Assembly: GCA_028714395.1 (NCBI GenBank)
Contig: JAQTMJ010000066.1
Location: forward strand, 1-5,308
Origin: Candidatus Iainarchaeum sp.
GTDB taxonomy: Archaea; Micrarchaeota; Micrarchaeia; Anstonellales; Bilamarchaeaceae
Direction: 5' to 3'
DNA length: 5,308 bases
Of this stretch, positions 5,046-5,308 are shown in pieces (position 1 is the first letter of the stretch; every line of letters starts with the position of its first letter). The notes below the pieces were generated by a model that saw nothing but the letters and a program-made list of their open reading frames with translations, ran no database searches and had not been told where the DNA came from. The position numbers were made by a program, and so were the translations under genes.

Positions 5046-5308
5046 TTGATAATAAAGGACACTCCAGAGCAACTGAGTGCCGCAGTTAAAACTGTTCTCA
5101 CAGTTGAACGGAGTTTGCCATCTACTTTTATTCTTTTTCCAATAAAAATGAATCTCAAGTTCAAGGCCCACCGTCGTTCTCAAAATTACCTTTGTATGCG
5201 CGTAACTAGTTTTTGTTTCTATGTCCTGTCAAGCGAATACAATATGCATCAGCGCAAATCGATACAAACATGAAACAGCCTAATTATTATCCCACATCCT
5301 TCTTTACT
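5046..5308. other. AT-rich stretch with no convincing gene
   Basis: The last 263 bases follow directly on the stop of the 236-residue gene. Apart from a possible terminator at 5090-5138 I see no RNA gene, repeat array or recognisable protein fragment on either strand. An open frame with TTG start at 5046-5273 exists, but its second half reads as random sequence rich in Cys, Tyr and Ser. Confidence 0.5.
5090..5138 (+). terminator. Possible terminator of the 236-residue protein gene
   Basis: A perfect 6-bp inverted repeat AACTGT-TCTC-ACAGTT (5090-5105) is followed about 20 bases later by a T-rich run (5125-5138, TTTTATTCTTTTT). Archaeal termination depends mainly on T-tracts, so the T-run is the likelier signal and the hairpin an accessory. 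The position, 45-93 bases after the stop codon, is suitable. Confidence 0.4.

Noticed and set aside
5046..5273. 75-codon plus-strand frame with TTG start immediately after the 236-residue gene
   Set aside because: No SD, a rare start codon, a putative terminator inside it and a second half of random appearance. Its start directly after the TAG is curious but not enough.
5250..5308. Minus-strand frame open at the right edge (SKEGCGIIIRLFHV...)
   Set aside because: Only about 19 codons before a stop and no recognisable similarity, so it cannot be told from chance.
1..5308. CRISPR arrays, tRNA or rRNA genes, insertion sequences, long direct repeats
   Set aside because: Looked for by eye on both strands. 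No regularly spaced repeats, tRNA-like T-arm/anticodon pattern, transposase motifs or terminal inverted repeats were seen.

Overview
The window looks like part of an archaeal chromosome, probably from a small-genome or DPANN-type lineage, although the lineage cannot be fixed from this sequence alone. Three things point to archaea: a PIN-ATPase-KH protein of the PINA type (COG1855), a compact archaeal-style PRPP synthetase, and TATA boxes (TTTAAA, TTTATTAA, TTTATAAA) about 26-27 bases upstream of start codons, the spacing expected for leaderless archaeal mRNAs.

Left part (1-3058, minus strand, moderately GC-rich by eye): a co-directional run reading leftwards. It consists of a PIN-ATPase-KH protein (3058-1475), PRPP synthetase prs (1449-592, or from the better-supported internal start at 1425), and a GT4-type glycosyltransferase whose start overlaps the prs stop in an ATGA and which runs off the left edge. 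The first two are separated by 25 bases and the last two overlap by 4, so they can be co-transcribed, but prs also appears to have its own TATA box.

Middle (3059-3194): a short intergenic region with a symmetric TTTAAA box placed almost exactly midway between the PIN-ATPase start (3058, minus) and an ATG at 3112 (plus). The plus-strand ATG opens what I read as the N-terminus of a DJ-1/PfpI-family gene. It is frameshifted after about 17 codons and cut off at about 3191, where the next gene's 3' end begins. This looks like a gene broken by arrival of foreign DNA.

Right part (3195-5308, more AT-rich and more mixed in codon use): a divergent pair. A cysteine Ntn-hydrolase of the C45/acyl-CoA:6-APA acyltransferase or choloylglycine hydrolase type (4232-3195, minus) sits opposite a 236-residue protein I do not recognise (4335-5045, plus), with a 102-base double promoter between them. 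The last 263 bases hold a possible hairpin and T-tract terminator and no convincing gene. The natural reading is a conserved housekeeping block on the left abutting an accessory block on the right. The joint function of the accessory pair is unknown.
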